From Archivesica marissinica (Eukaryota > Mollusca > Bivalvia > Venerida > Vesicomyidae): a stretch of 64,000 bases of DNA. Positions 1 to 10,871 of this stretch are shown here, piece by piece (positions within the stretch are counted from its first letter, which is position 1; each line of letters starts with the position of its first letter). The notes beneath the pieces are model-generated. The model saw nothing but the letters and a program-made list of their open reading frames with translations. It made no database searches and was not told the origin of the DNA. The DNA lies in the NCBI GenBank assembly GCA_014843695.1, contig JABXNX010000024.1:1-64000 (forward strand), read 5' to 3'. The translations under genes and the position numbers were made by a program.

Positions 1-117
1 AAATAGTCATATCACTGGCAAAAAGTGCAGATCCTGATGAGATGGCTCGTCACGAGCCGGCTCATCTGGATCTACACTTTTTGTAAGCCTATTTAGAGGT
101 CTGTGGTGTTGAAAGGG
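1..117. mobile_element. TTAA-flanked MITE, right part (window-truncated)
   Basis: Matches 28783-28899. It ends GGTGTTGAAAGGG followed by TTAA at 118-121. TTAA targets with CCC/GGG ends are the hallmark of piggyBac-like elements; no transposase is present. The left half lies outside the window. Confidence 0.6.
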
Positions 118-121
118 TTAA

Positions 122-558
122 TGAACATAATTATATAATAATGTCTTGTAATATAGAGTAGTGGACCTATGCTCGCGGTAACCTTATGCTCCCGGTATTT
201 CCCGAGAACAGTACTTATGCAGATACCCGACTTTCCTTGCCTGCAACGGAGATGACCAATGATATGCTTTCACATTATCCGTATCAATAGCCATGCATGC
301 GGATCACGTGACAAATCCGGCAGCCGATACCAAAAAAATTCTATATTTAGAAAATGACCACGCAATAAATATCGCAAAATCACCACCTAGAATAGTATGT
401 GTTGTTCTGAAAAATAATGTGAAGAATTGATTTTAACACAATTTGTTCAATAACGAGGACTAAAAATGAAGATCTGAGTGTGATGCATGTTTACACTATG
501 AATGTTTACCAAATCACGAGCAGATCAATGTTAACCTCAGCATCATGGTCAACTCAAA
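122..558. other. Unassigned intergenic sequence in copy A
   Basis: No gene, structured RNA or repeat is recognised here. The stretch is almost identical to 28904-29340 in copy B, with one visible substitution near 190-200. Confidence 0.5.
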
Positions 559-846
559 GCGGCTATGCTTGAGGTGCCAAGAGGAATAAGATGGGCGGCT
601 ATGCTTGAGGTGCCGAGAGGAATAAGATGGGCGGCTATGCTTGAGGTGCTGAGAGGAATAAGATTGGCGGCTATGCTTGAGGTGCTGAGAGGAATAAGAT
701 GGGCGGCTATGTTTGAGGTGCTGAGAGGAATAAGATGTGTGGCTATGCTTGAGGTGCCGAGAGGAATAAGATGGGTGGCTATGCTTGAGGTGCCGAGAGG
801 AATAAGATGTGTGGCTATGCTTGAGGTGTCGAGAGGAATAAGATGG
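559..846. repeat. 36-bp minisatellite, 8 copies (copy A)
   Basis: Tandem units starting GCGGCTATGCTTGAGGTGCC with period 36. Because 36 is divisible by 3 the array stays open as a 12-residue repeat, but unit variants change amino acids freely and A' units with CCATGAGG create stops, so this is not treated as coding. Confidence 0.95.
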
Positions 847-1505
847 AGTACGTCAGGTTGTTAGCATTGTTTTAAGTACTTAAGCATCTTAATAAATATG
901 CTGTTGATCTATTTTATATTTCTGTTTTAATTGACTCCTACCAATTCCAATGATAATACTACAGAAATACTGGTATACCTAAACCGAAAACAGTACCTAC
1001 AGGTAAATTCTTCCTCCACTAAATAATGTTGTGATTTTCAAATCTATAAATGGTTATTTGTTCAATCTTAGCTCATAAAAATTGTATTCATATGGTTAAG
1101 TAATGAACTATGGTATACCGCGAGGATAGGTTCACTTCGGACTGAATTTACTGCTGTTTACGTATGCCTCGATTGCCAGCATGGTGACACAAGTCACGTG
1201 ATGACGCCAAAAAACAGCATTTCCACTAGAATGGAGTAACCTTTGCTCGCAGTATTTTGCATAAAGATAAAGAACAGAAAAACTTAACGTTCTGGTTTTT
1301 TCTCCCAAAATGTAATGTTAACCTTGAATGAAGTTTGGCGTGTATTGTATAGTAAGATTGAGTAATAAACAACTGTCCATTCCTGGTTGTGTTAACCATT
1401 TCGGAAATTCCTGCTTTAACTGTTGGGAGTTTGTAGATCTCATAAACCTTGTTTACTGATGCAAATCAATTACTCAAATTCTTTCCGATGAATGTGTACT
1501 AACAA
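847..1505. other. Unassigned spacer after minisatellite (copy A)
   Basis: No gene recognised. About 847-1100 resembles A' (15699-15960) far more than B (29593-29820), whereas from about 1110 onward A and B become almost identical. This is a patchwork pattern among the three copies. Confidence 0.5.
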
Positions 1506-1516
1506 TGCTCTTTATA

Positions 1517-1783
1517 TTAGGTTATATTTCGGGTTTTATGCCTGCATCAGCACCATTTTGGGCTATATCGCCGGCGGGCAGTTTACCTAACAACACCTTT
1601 CCTGGGCAGGCTCCAGCGGTTAACCAGTACTTGGGGGTGCACCAACCTCCGTAAGAAACTGCCAACTTTTTCATATAAATGAGACATGGTCTGAGCGGGG
1701 CTCAATCCCGTGACCATCAGCGATGATAGGTTACAGTGGTATACAAGTCAGCGACCTTAACCACTCGACCACGGAGGCGGACC
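1517..1783 (-). mobile_element. tRNA-derived SINE, family 1 (copy A)
   Basis: A 267-bp element flanked by an 11-bp target-site duplication TGCTCTTTATA at 1506-1516 and 1784-1794. On the minus strand it begins with a class II (Ser/Leu-like) tRNA head: a box A-like GTCGAGTGGTTAAGG and a box B-like stretch that in sister copies reads GGTTCGAGCCCC (here one base differs, giving GGATTGAGCCCC). This is a retroposon, not a tRNA gene: no acceptor pairing is seen and identical bodies occur at other sites. Confidence 0.85.
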
Positions 1784-1794
1784 TGCTCTTTATA

Positions 1795-2204
1795 AGCGAA
1801 AACATTTTTTGGGCTTTTTGCGATGTAATGTCGCTTTAAGACAAGTATGAATGTCTTGTGTGTGAGTTTCTTGTGTATCGCTTTTAAATAACATGCAGAA
1901 TCGCATGATTCAGATCCCTAGAAGCTCTAATCTGCCTGCCATCACTATGTGTCAAATCCGGCACGCGCCCGCCCCCCTAAAATCGCCGGAGCATAGGTAA
2001 CTAATGTGCCGTATTTTGCGTTAAAAATGTAATATGCAAAAATAATTCTCGCTACGCTCGTACAATATATTTTATAACTGATTTGTTGATAAAAGTGTGC
2101 CTACGGTGTCTGCAACAAATATGCCAAACTGTCATGTGTTTGAGTCTGTGTCGCATGTTCAAATCTGTCCCGGCAACTATCCGCACTTGACATTCTGTAG
2201 AGGA
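1795..2204. other. Unassigned spacer upstream of possible first exon (copy A)
   Basis: No coding or RNA gene seen. It is the probable 5' flank of the short reading frame at 2247. The A' equivalent is joined to the LINE insertion at 21331. Confidence 0.4.
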
Positions 2205-2212
2205 TGACGTCA
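2205..2212 (+). promoter_or_regulatory. Consensus CRE site (TGACGTCA)
   Basis: A perfect palindromic cAMP-response element, the known binding site for CREB/ATF bZIP factors, lies 35 bases upstream of the ATG at 2247. It is kept in A' (about 21662-21669) and in B (about 30927-30934). Function is inferred from consensus and position only. Confidence 0.45.
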
Positions 2213-2246
2213 CTCGATGCTGTCAATCTAGTCTATCAAAACAATA

Positions 2247-2323
2247 ATGGATGCCCCGAGTGCGAAACGCGTTAAATTTCAAACGATGATGAGTAGCTTT
2301 TTCCGAAAGAAACCAAAGAAAAG
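2247..2323 (+). CDS. Possible first exon, 25 codons plus 2 nt (copy A)
   Basis: An ATG opens a short frame beginning MDAPSAKRVKF and ending in a basic stretch RKKPKK, and is followed at once by a canonical donor (AAG then GTAAGA at 2324). A CRE lies just upstream. The same ATG, frame and donor are kept in A' and B. No downstream exon was found, and the product is not recognised; a basic N-terminus of this kind would suit a nuclear or transposon-derived protein. It may be a captured or orphaned 5' exon. Confidence 0.35.
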
Positions 2324-2771
2324 GTAAGAAAATTGCTCAGAAAATAAACATATATTTTGCAGTAACGGTGATATAAAAAATTGTTAATACAAAGTCCATT
2401 ATTAAATTAATTCTACCACGTGTCACGCATGTCTTGTTGGTCTGGTGAAATTTCATGCGCGGATCCAGAATATTTCTCAGGGGTTCCAAACCGCCCCTGA
2501 TTAATAGAATACACCAGAACGCCCAGAATGCACCTGGTGGATCCATTGTTTTCAACATTGGGCGGTATTAAGTTTCTGATCATATCATTTTGCCAAAATT
2601 GAAAAATCGACAGGCTGGAACCCAGGCTACATCTCTTTACTACCGGGTTTACTAGGTCACATTTAAGACATCATACCACCTATTATTGGATGATCAACAG
2701 ACTGTTTGAGGCCAGGATAGAAAGTTGAAAAGAGTTTGAGAAAACCCACATGTCCGATCTAGCAATCATCA
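2324..2771. other. Unassigned sequence downstream of possible first exon (copy A)
   Basis: AT-rich, intron-like sequence. From about 2727 it matches the body of a SINE in antisense (compare 27640-27690), leading into the 85-bp array. No exon recognised. Confidence 0.4.
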
Positions 2772-3024
2772 TACCATCTCACATACTCTCCGGATCAAGG
2801 ATCAACCCCTGGTTGCATTGGTGACAAGCAAACATGCTAACCACTAATCGGACAAGTACCATCTCACATACTTTCCGGATCAAGGATCAACCCCTGGTTG
2901 CATTGGTGACAAGCAATCATGCTAACCACTAATAGGACAAGTACCATCTCACATACTTTCCGGATCAAGGATCAACCCCTGGTTGCATTGGTGACAAGCA
3001 ATCATGCTAACCACTAATCGGACA
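2772..3024 (-). repeat. 85-bp array of SINE tRNA-heads, 3 copies (copy A)
   Basis: Three tandem 85-bp units whose reverse complement starts GTCCGATTAGTGGTTAGCAT and matches the tRNA-like head of the SINE at 27549-27790. The adjoining 2727-2771 matches the body of the same SINE, so this appears to be one minus-strand SINE whose head has been tandemly multiplied. A' has four units, B three. Confidence 0.8.
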
Positions 3025-3323
3025 ATTAGTATATTATATACTTGTATAATTATATTATATATTCAAGGAGAGAAACTCTGCTCTGCTTCCGTTTTAATCC
3101 TTTCCTATATACTTAGTACTTTGATTTTGTGTACATGTGTTGTTTTGTGAATGTATATAGTGGAATAAATATGTTTACACCAATTAGTATTTAGTAATAA
3201 AAATCTAAATATTAAATGAAAGATAATCAAATACTATACTAAACTATTAATAGTAACAATGCAGCCATTTTGGATCCAATGCATTTCCCCCGCACATGTA
3301 TGTTCTCCCCAATGCTCTACATC
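3025..3323. other. Unassigned AT-rich spacer (copy A)
   Basis: No feature recognised; nearly identical in A' and B apart from small deletions. Confidence 0.4.
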
Positions 3324-3327
3324 TTAA

Positions 3328-3558
3328 CCCTTGAACTGCTGAATAAATGGGAAGGAATGTGCAAACATCATAAATCCAGATCAGCCACGGGGTAAGGCCG
3401 TGTCTGATCAGGATCTATGTTGTTTGCTATTCAGCCAAGTGTTTTAGCTCCACTACCTGATTAGCAAACAGCATAGAGCCTGATCAGATGGCACGCTCTG
3501 TACCGTATGGTCTGGCTCAATGCTGTTTGCAAATGCGACTTTAGTCATGATGAGCAGG
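3328..3558. mobile_element. TTAA-flanked hairpin (foldback) element (copy A)
   Basis: 231 bp between TTAA tetranucleotides at 3324-3327 and 3559-3562. Internally TGATCAGGATCTATG near 3409 pairs with CATAGAGCCTGATCA near 3474, giving a stem of about 25 bp with two mismatches around a loop of about 32 nt. No ORF. It probably is a non-autonomous transposon, but its outer ends pair only weakly. Confidence 0.5.
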
Positions 3559-3562
3559 TTAA

Positions 3563-3808
3563 ATGTTAAGATGATATTAGAGATCACATTCCCAAAATTG
3601 AAACACTAAACATAATCTAATATGTGGCACCATTGTTGACCATCTTGGATTTGACGACAAAGAAAATCAACGCAGATGTTTGACTCAATGTCCTAGAGAT
3701 GCACAATAAACTTCAGGATTATAAGTAGAGTAGCTAAGCAACAAAGAAAACAATTATATAGCATCAAGTCAGCGATCTTGGTTAGAAGAAAAACAATTCT
3801 GCATGGGA
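3563..3808. other. Unassigned spacer before microsatellite (copy A)
   Basis: No gene seen; conserved in A' and B. Confidence 0.4.
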
Positions 3809-4219
3809 ATATAATAATAATAATTAATAACATAATAATATAATAACACAAAAATAATAACATAATAATCATAATAACATAATAATATAATAACATAATA
3901 ACATAATAATATAATAATATAATAACACAATAACATAATAATATAATAATATAATAACACAATAACATAATAATATAATAATATAATAACACAATAATAT
4001 AATAATATAATAACACAATAATATAATAATATAATAACATAATAACATAATAATATAATAACATAATAATATAATAACACAATAATATAATAATATAATA
4101 ATATAATAACACAATAATATAATAACATAATAATATAATAACACAATAATATAATAACATAATAACATAATAATATAATAACATAATAACATATTAATAT
4201 AATAACATAATAATAAAAT
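3809..4219. repeat. TAA/TAACA-rich microsatellite (copy A)
   Basis: Irregular runs of ATAATA, ATAACA and ACACAATA. Hydrophobic Tyr/Ile/Leu frames on the minus strand are by-products of low complexity. The tract lies about 0.7 kb upstream of the TLR start in both A and B. Confidence 0.95.
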
Positions 4220-4333
4220 ATTAAAGACTTTACTTCTTTATTGAGTGCTTAATATCCTACGCTGATAAATTGTATTAAGATATTTGAGGCGGATTAGCTA
4301 TATGTACAATTGAAACATTGAATGAAAAATAAC

Positions 4334-4473
4334 GAAATGCTAAAGGCAATCTATTTAGAAACGCTGAAAGCAATCTATTTAGAAACGCTAAAAGCAATCT
4401 ATTTAGAATCGCTAAAAGCAATCTATTTAGAATCGCTAAAAGCAATCTATTTAAAATCGCTAAAAATAATCTA
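4334..4473. repeat. 24-bp tandem repeat upstream of TLR (copy A)
   Basis: About six units of the type GAAAGCAATCTATTTAGAAA, period 24, diverging at both ends. Copy B has the equivalent at 32980-33121 with different unit variants. Confidence 0.85.
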
Positions 4474-4864
4474 TATTTAGTAACAAAAACGGTTATTTTG
4501 GATGCAAGGACTATTTTTGGCGTTATCAATATTCTTCTCAAAGTCCTATGGATAAATAGCATGCTGATATCTTGTGCAGTAATCCCAACATAATTTATTT
4601 AAGAAAAGTCAACCATCTATAATCAGAAAAAAATTATCTTCATGTAAACATTGTGTCCACACACACAGTAGAATTATGCGCTGCTGACTCCGATGCTGGG
4701 AGAATCACAATATCTTCCTGGTCTTTCGTTACTGCCACTGAGCTAAAAATTAAGCATCTAAAAAAGCCACCAGTAATAGTCAGGTGTAATTCTCAATGAA
4801 AAGCAGAGGTTTATCGCTTTACATGAGATACTTATGGTATATGAGTTTTCTACCGGTTGTGTGA

Positions 4865-4873
4865 TATATTTAA
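4865..4873 (+). promoter_or_regulatory. TATA-like element of TLR copy A
   Basis: TATATTTAA lies 47-55 bases before the TLR ATG. Copy B has TATATATAA at the matching place. The position would fit a very short 5' UTR; inferred from consensus only. Confidence 0.3.
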
Positions 4874-4919
4874 TGACGAAATACGGATAACGTCTAATTG
4901 GAAATAACTCAGAATCAAA

Positions 4920-7900
4920 ATGAAGATGTGTCTAGTTCTTAGTCAATGTTGGATACTCATGCAGTTATGCACAGTTTTGTACAGTTACAATACACTGTGT
5001 AAATTTGAATTACTAAGGGAAGACAATGATCTCAACAAATCATCAATTAATATCAGCAAGCAAGTGGTTGCAGATATTCCTGATACACAGGAATGTTGGT
5101 TTAATACCACACTTATGTTGAGCCAAATAAATTCACTGGACAATGACGTGAATAGCCAACTAAACTCAACCGACAATGATACGAATAGCCAAATAAATTC
5201 AACAGAAAAAGAAGCACACTTGGATACAGATGACGCTAATGAGAAGTTAATCCTCATTATTAGGATAGCCTGTACGACATCACCTGTTGTTCATTTGATG
5301 GATGTTAGTACCCACATAGTTAACTTACAGTTAGACATGGACTTGTATTTGTCAATAAGTAAGTGCTCCATTGCAATGAAAGAAATTAGTGTATTTCAAA
5401 CAATTGGAAAAATCATCATGTTACGCAACCTTGTAAATCCACAAGTATTTGAACCTGAATATAACTGTTCATATGCAGAGGAACTTGTTACAATGAAATT
5501 GCAAATAGGGTTAATATGCTTGAGCGGAATATTTCTGAATTCTCCTAAAATATTCTTCTGGGAAACTTGTGAACAGATATTTCCAAAATTGACTCTTCTT
5601 GCCATTGATGGATGTGTACAGATCAATATCACATCAATACAAGAAAAATTCCCAAATATACATACCCTTCTCCTGGAGCATAGAGTTGTCATTAAAGATC
5701 ATTTTCAATTTCCGTGGAAAACAGAACAACCAATGACAGATATTTCAATGAATAATATTTTCGAAGTATTCTATATTTTAGATACAGTACATCATAGACT
5801 GTCTCCAGTAAACAGTCTCTCGTTAAGATGGATGCCTATGAATCTAACATTGTTGCACCTTGATGGAGTAATTAATGAGTTAAGCCTGATTGGGATGGAT
5901 ATATATGATCTAGAACCATCGTTTTTACAGAATGTAACTATAACAGACACGTTAGATCTTTCTATAAATCATTTGAAAACCATTGACCCAAAATTATTTC
6001 AAAATCATCACAATTTGAAACGCCTGCACTTACAGCAGAACAACCTGAGAGTGATACAGCAAGATATGTTTAGAAGCTTGAAACATTTGCAATATATAGA
6101 CTTGTCAAATAACATAATTGCAACCATACACACTGATCCTTTCACATCATTACATAATTTGAAGGTAATCATGTTGGGGGAAAATAATATAATGCATATT
6201 CCGCCAGATATGTTCAAAGTTCAGACTGAGTCTCTGGAATACTTAACAATGAACCTCAATCCATTAACAGATATCCCAGTCTGGCCCATGTATGCCACTA
6301 ATCTGGTTAACTTTAAGCTGGATTCTACAAACATAAACGGAGAGAGTATTGTGAGCTTTTTGGAACACCTAAGCACAGTCGATGAGGCCGCGAGCAACAC
6401 AGAAAGAGCAAGGACATCCTGTGGGCCACACTGTAGAGAACAAATGATTTCACTTCAACAAAACAACATCAGCACCATTCCTACCAATATGATGACTTCG
6501 TTTCTATTTAAGAAGCTACGTTTTTTAATGTCAACGTTTACAATGGACATTCGTGGAAACCCTATCACATGCAACTGTGACACTTTTATTATACGGTCTC
6601 TCGCATTAAACGTTTCTTATGATCATACAGCCAGTGATCATACATTACAAAGTAATCTGAAAACATGGATTTGTGCGAAACCGACAGAGTTTAAGGGTCG
6701 AATGATGTATAACATACTCGAAAATGAAAAATACTGTCCAACCAACATTGACTGCCCACATAGATGCAACTGTTACAAAAGAAATGCTGTAGATACAATA
6801 ATTGTAGATTGTACAAATGTCCCCCTGATGAACATGCCCAGAATTACATCAAGTTACAAACTCGAATTATGGTTTGAGAATTCAAGTATTTCAGAAATCA
6901 GTCCTGTACCATATTTAAAAAATGTGACGTATTTGATCTTGTCGAAAAATAAACTGAAACAAATAAATGTATCAGTGATAAACACTCTGGAAAGTGTAGA
7001 AGTTATTTTCCTCCATTCAAACCACCTGACATCAATTCCGATCCAAATACGTTCGTTAAATCTATCAACACTAACATTATCAGACAACCGGTTCGTATGT
7101 GACTGCACATCAAGATGGTTAAAGACATGGCTACTGGGTTCAGAGGACATCATTCAGGACTGGACTCACGTTCAATGTCTATCCAACTCCAACACAATTA
7201 AACAAGTCATTGCGCTTCCTTATTCGTCTTTTGTGTGCAACACAGCGAACTCAGTCAGTTTTGCTGAACAGGTGTTTTTACCTTCAGTGATTATCGGATG
7301 CGTGCTATTTGTTCTAATGTCTCTGTCTTTGATTACATATTTCTACAGGTTCAATGTTAAAGTATTCCTGTATATTCATTTTGGATTCATCCATTTGACA
7401 GAGCAAAAGAGGAAAATAACATATATGATGCTGTAGTGATATACAGTCCTGAAGATGTTGACTTTAGGGACAGAATAGTTCCTTATCTCACACAGAAAGG
7501 TTATGTAACTGCTGATATAAATCATGATGCATTCATAGGATATTCACTGTTGCACAACACTGAACGATTGATACACTGCTCAACCAGGGTGATCATATGC
7601 TTTTCTGAATTTTCCAAAAACAATAAAATAGCTGAATTTGCATGGAATATTGCATATGAAAAGGCAACAACTTTGTCATTGAATTATATCATTCTCGTAA
7701 CAGAAAAACATAACAAAAATAAAGAAGAACAAAACCTGGATGATAATCTAAGACAATTCATAAAAGGAAACCAGTTTATCAACAGAGAAGCAAAACTTTT
7801 GGAGGGAAAGATAGCCTATTTAATGCCTGAAATACACATAAAGAAACAAAACGATATAGAACTAGAAATAAATGGACAAGGAGAGCAAGATGTGGAAGCA

Positions 7901-8377
7901 GAAACCAGAATTCTACTATTTTATCCAGATGACCTTCATTTGTACGTAAGGAGTGAGTTAACACCATTTCTAACTGCAGATAACTTAGATGTTAAGTATC
8001 TAGAAATGGAATTCATGCCTGGAGGTGACATCCGAGATGAGCTACCTGGAATTCTCGATGCTTCACGTCACTTGTTATTCATCCTCTCTCAGCAAATGGT
8101 TGATGACGATGAGGTGAAAATGTACATTCTAACACAAGCCCTAACCAAAACACAGCTAGAAAATCATAATTACTTACTGTTGGCTACATCAGGACATATT
8201 GATTTGGAAGACATGACAAATGACTTACAGAAATATGTTGAGAATAATGTAACCATTAGCATAAATAATCCGGAATTCAAGGAGCGTATTTTACAGTCCA
8301 TTGTGCAGGATACACATAGAGGACGTGAACGTGTGAACAATCTGGAGAATGACCCGCTGCTCAACGAACGCATCTGA
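4920..8377 (+). pseudogene. Toll-like receptor with two TIR domains, copy A, frameshifted
   Basis: This is the paralogue (or allele) of the intact gene at 33586-37068. The first frame (4920-7436, 838 codons) carries a signal peptide, LRR blocks, two LRRCT cysteine clusters around an LRRNT and the membrane segment. One G is missing from a GGG run at about 7383-7384 just after the membrane span, so translation ends at 7436 after a short alien tail. The TIR half stays open in the +1 frame to 8377. Relative to B it lacks one 11-residue glycosylation-site repeat, has one extra Pro codon near residue 207 and two extra codons in the TIR1 region. No other stop is seen. It could be a recent pseudogene, a membrane-bound decoy lacking signalling domains, or a sequencing error in a homopolymer. 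Single exon, as is common for bivalve TLRs. The start has A at -3. Confidence 0.85.
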
Positions 8378-8565
8378 TGTGATATCATGATGTCATCAGT
8401 GACAAAAATCCAGTCATATTGATGTCAGATGCCTTCAAATGTCCACATTGGATTGTTAGGGTTACAACTACAGGTGATTGGTCATTTATTGCTTGAATTT
8501 GTTCTCTGCATGGAGTGATTGGGGTACAACTATATACTGCAGGGCTTACAAGGTTTTCAAAATAG
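8378..8565. other. TLR 3' flank (copy A)
   Basis: Presumed 3' UTR. No AATAAA is seen before the 51-bp satellite begins at 8566. Confidence 0.4.
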
Positions 8566-8872
8566 GACATTGTCATCTTAGAGAATATGTACATAGATAC
8601 TAAGTCTGTCATATAAGACATTGTCATCTTAGAGAATATGTACATAGATACTAAGTCTGTCATATAAGACATTGTCACCTTATAGAATATGTACATAGAT
8701 ACTAAGTATGTCATATAAGACATTGTCACCATATAGAATATGTACATAGATACTAAGTATGTCATATAAGACATTGTCACCATATAGAATATGTACATAG
8801 ATACTAAGTATGTCATATAAGACATTGTCACCTTATAGAATATGTATATAGATACTAAGTCTGTCATATAAG
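8566..8872. repeat. 51-bp satellite, first block of 6 units (copy A)
   Basis: Tandem units starting GACATTGTCACCTTATAGAA, period 51. The block is split from the second block by a SINE. The minus-strand 17-residue open repeat is a by-product of a period divisible by three. Confidence 0.95.
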
Positions 8873-9139
8873 TTATGTTATATTTCGGGTTTTACGCCTG
8901 CATCAGCACCATTTTGGGCTATATCGCCGGCGGGCAGTTTACTTAACAACACCTTTCCTGGGCAGGCTCCAGCGGTTAACCAGTACTTGGGTGCACCAAC
9001 CTCCGTAAGAAACTGCCAACTTTTTCATATAAATGAGACACGGCCTGAGCGGGGCTCGAACCCGTGACCATCAGTGATGATAGGTTACAGTGGTATACAA
9101 GTCAGCGACCTTAACCACTCGACCACGGAGGTGGACTAG
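8873..9139 (-). mobile_element. tRNA-derived SINE, family 1, inserted in satellite
   Basis: 267 bp, the same length as the SINE at 1517-1783, flanked by a 12-bp target-site duplication CTGTCATATAAG at 8861-8872 and 9140-9151. The tRNA-like head with box B GGTTCGAGCCCC is on the minus strand. The satellite in copy B is not interrupted, so the insertion postdates the split of the copies or is polymorphic. Confidence 0.9.
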
Positions 9140-10364
9140 CTGTCATATAAGACATTGTCACCTTATAGAATATGTACATAGATACTAAGTCTGTCATATA
9201 AGACATTGTCACCTTATAGAATATGTACATAGATACTAAGTCTGTCATATAAGACATTGTCATCTTATAGAATATGTACATAGATACTAAGTCTATCATA
9301 TAAGACATTGTCACCTTATAGAATATGTATATAGATACTAAGTCTGTTATATAAGACATTGTCACCTTATAGAATATGTACATAGATACTAAGTCTATCA
9401 TATAAGACATTGTCACCTTATAGAATATGTACATAGATACTAAGTCTGTCATATAAGACATTGTCACCTTATAGAATATGTACATAGATACTAAGTCTAT
9501 CATATAAGACATTGTCACCTTATAGAATATGTACATAGATACTAAGTCTTCATATAAGACATTGTCACCTTATAGAATATGTACATAGATACTAAGTCTG
9601 TCATATAAGACATTGTCATCTTATAGAATATGTACATAGATACTAAGTCTGTCATATAAGACATTGTCATCTTATAGAATATGTACATAGATACTAAGTC
9701 TGTCATATAAGACATTGTCACCTTATAGAATATGTACATAGATACTAAGTCTGTCATATAAGACATTGTCACCTTATAGAATATGTACATAGATACTAAG
9801 TCTGTCATATAAGACATTGTCATCTTATAGAATATGTACATAGATACTAAGTCTGTCATATAAGACATTGTCATCTTATAGAATATGTACATAGATACTA
9901 AGTCTGTCATATAAGACATTGTCACCTTATAGAATATGTACATAGATACTAAGTCTGTCATATAAGACATTGTCATCTTATAGAATATGTACATAGATAC
10001 TAAGTCTGTCATATAAGACATTGTCATCTTATAGAATATGTACATAGATACTAAGTCTGTCATATAAGACATTGTCATCATATAGAATATGTACATAGAT
10101 ACTAAGTCTGTCATATAAGACATTGTCACCTTATAGAATATGTACATAGATACTAAGTCTGTCATATAAGACATTGTCATCTTATAGAATATGTACATAG
10201 ATACTAAGTCTGTCATATAAGACATTGTCATCTTATAGAATATGTACATAGATACTAAGTCTGTCATATAAGACATTGTCATCATATAGAATATGTACAT
10301 AGATACTAAGTCTGTCATATAAGACATTGTCACCTTATAGAATATGTACATAGATACTAAGTCT
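9140..10364. repeat. 51-bp satellite, second block of 24 units (copy A)
   Basis: Continuation of the satellite downstream of the SINE; units vary mainly at CACC/CATC and CTTA/CATA. About 30 units in total in copy A against 16 in B. Confidence 0.95.
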
Positions 10365-10395
10365 GCTGTATTAATATCCCCATTCATAGGCTTAC

Positions 10396-10740
10396 AATGC
10401 AAAGTGATGTCGTGTAATGCATAGTGATGTCGTGTAATGCAAAGTGATGTCGTGTAATGCAAAGTGATGTCGTGTAATGCACAGTGATGTCATGTAATGC
10501 ATAGTGATGTCGTGTAATGCATAGTGATGTCATGTAATGCATAGTGATGTCGTGTAATGCATAGTGATGTCATGTAATGCATAGTGATGTCGTGTAATGC
10601 AAAGTGATGTCATGTAATGCATAGTGATGTCGTGTAATGCAAAGTGATGTCGTGTAATGCACAGTGATGTCGTGTAATGCATAGTGATGTTGTGTAATGC
10701 ATAGTGATGTTGTGTAATGCATAGTGATGTCGTGTAATGC
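10396..10740. repeat. 20-bp satellite, about 17 units (copy A)
   Basis: Tandem units GTGATGTCGTGTAATGCATA with A/T/C and C/T variation, period 20. Copy B has about 38 units. Confidence 0.95.
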
Positions 10741-10871
10741 AGCATCTAATTAGAAAATAACAAAACAGGTTTACTTGAAAATGAATAAATCTAGTATTAA
10801 TGTCCAAACACACGCCATTCATCACAAATGTATGAAATGAATGTTTCTTACTATGTATTGAAATATATTAC

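Noticed and set aside
1690..1783. A tRNA gene
   Set aside because: Box A and box B are present, but the sequence is the head of a 267-bp SINE with target duplications, repeated at four sites.
3693..4192. Hydrophobic Tyr/Leu/Ile frames that could look like membrane proteins
   Set aside because: Translation of TAA-type low-complexity DNA; several frames are open at once.
7436..8377. Independent 313-codon gene for a soluble TIR protein
   Set aside because: It opens with GTG, not ATG, and is the continuation of the TLR after the one-base loss.
9542..10462. 306-codon minus-strand frame over the 51-bp and 20-bp satellites
   Set aside because: A by-product of the 51-bp period; it runs across two unrelated satellites and starts within the 20-bp repeat.
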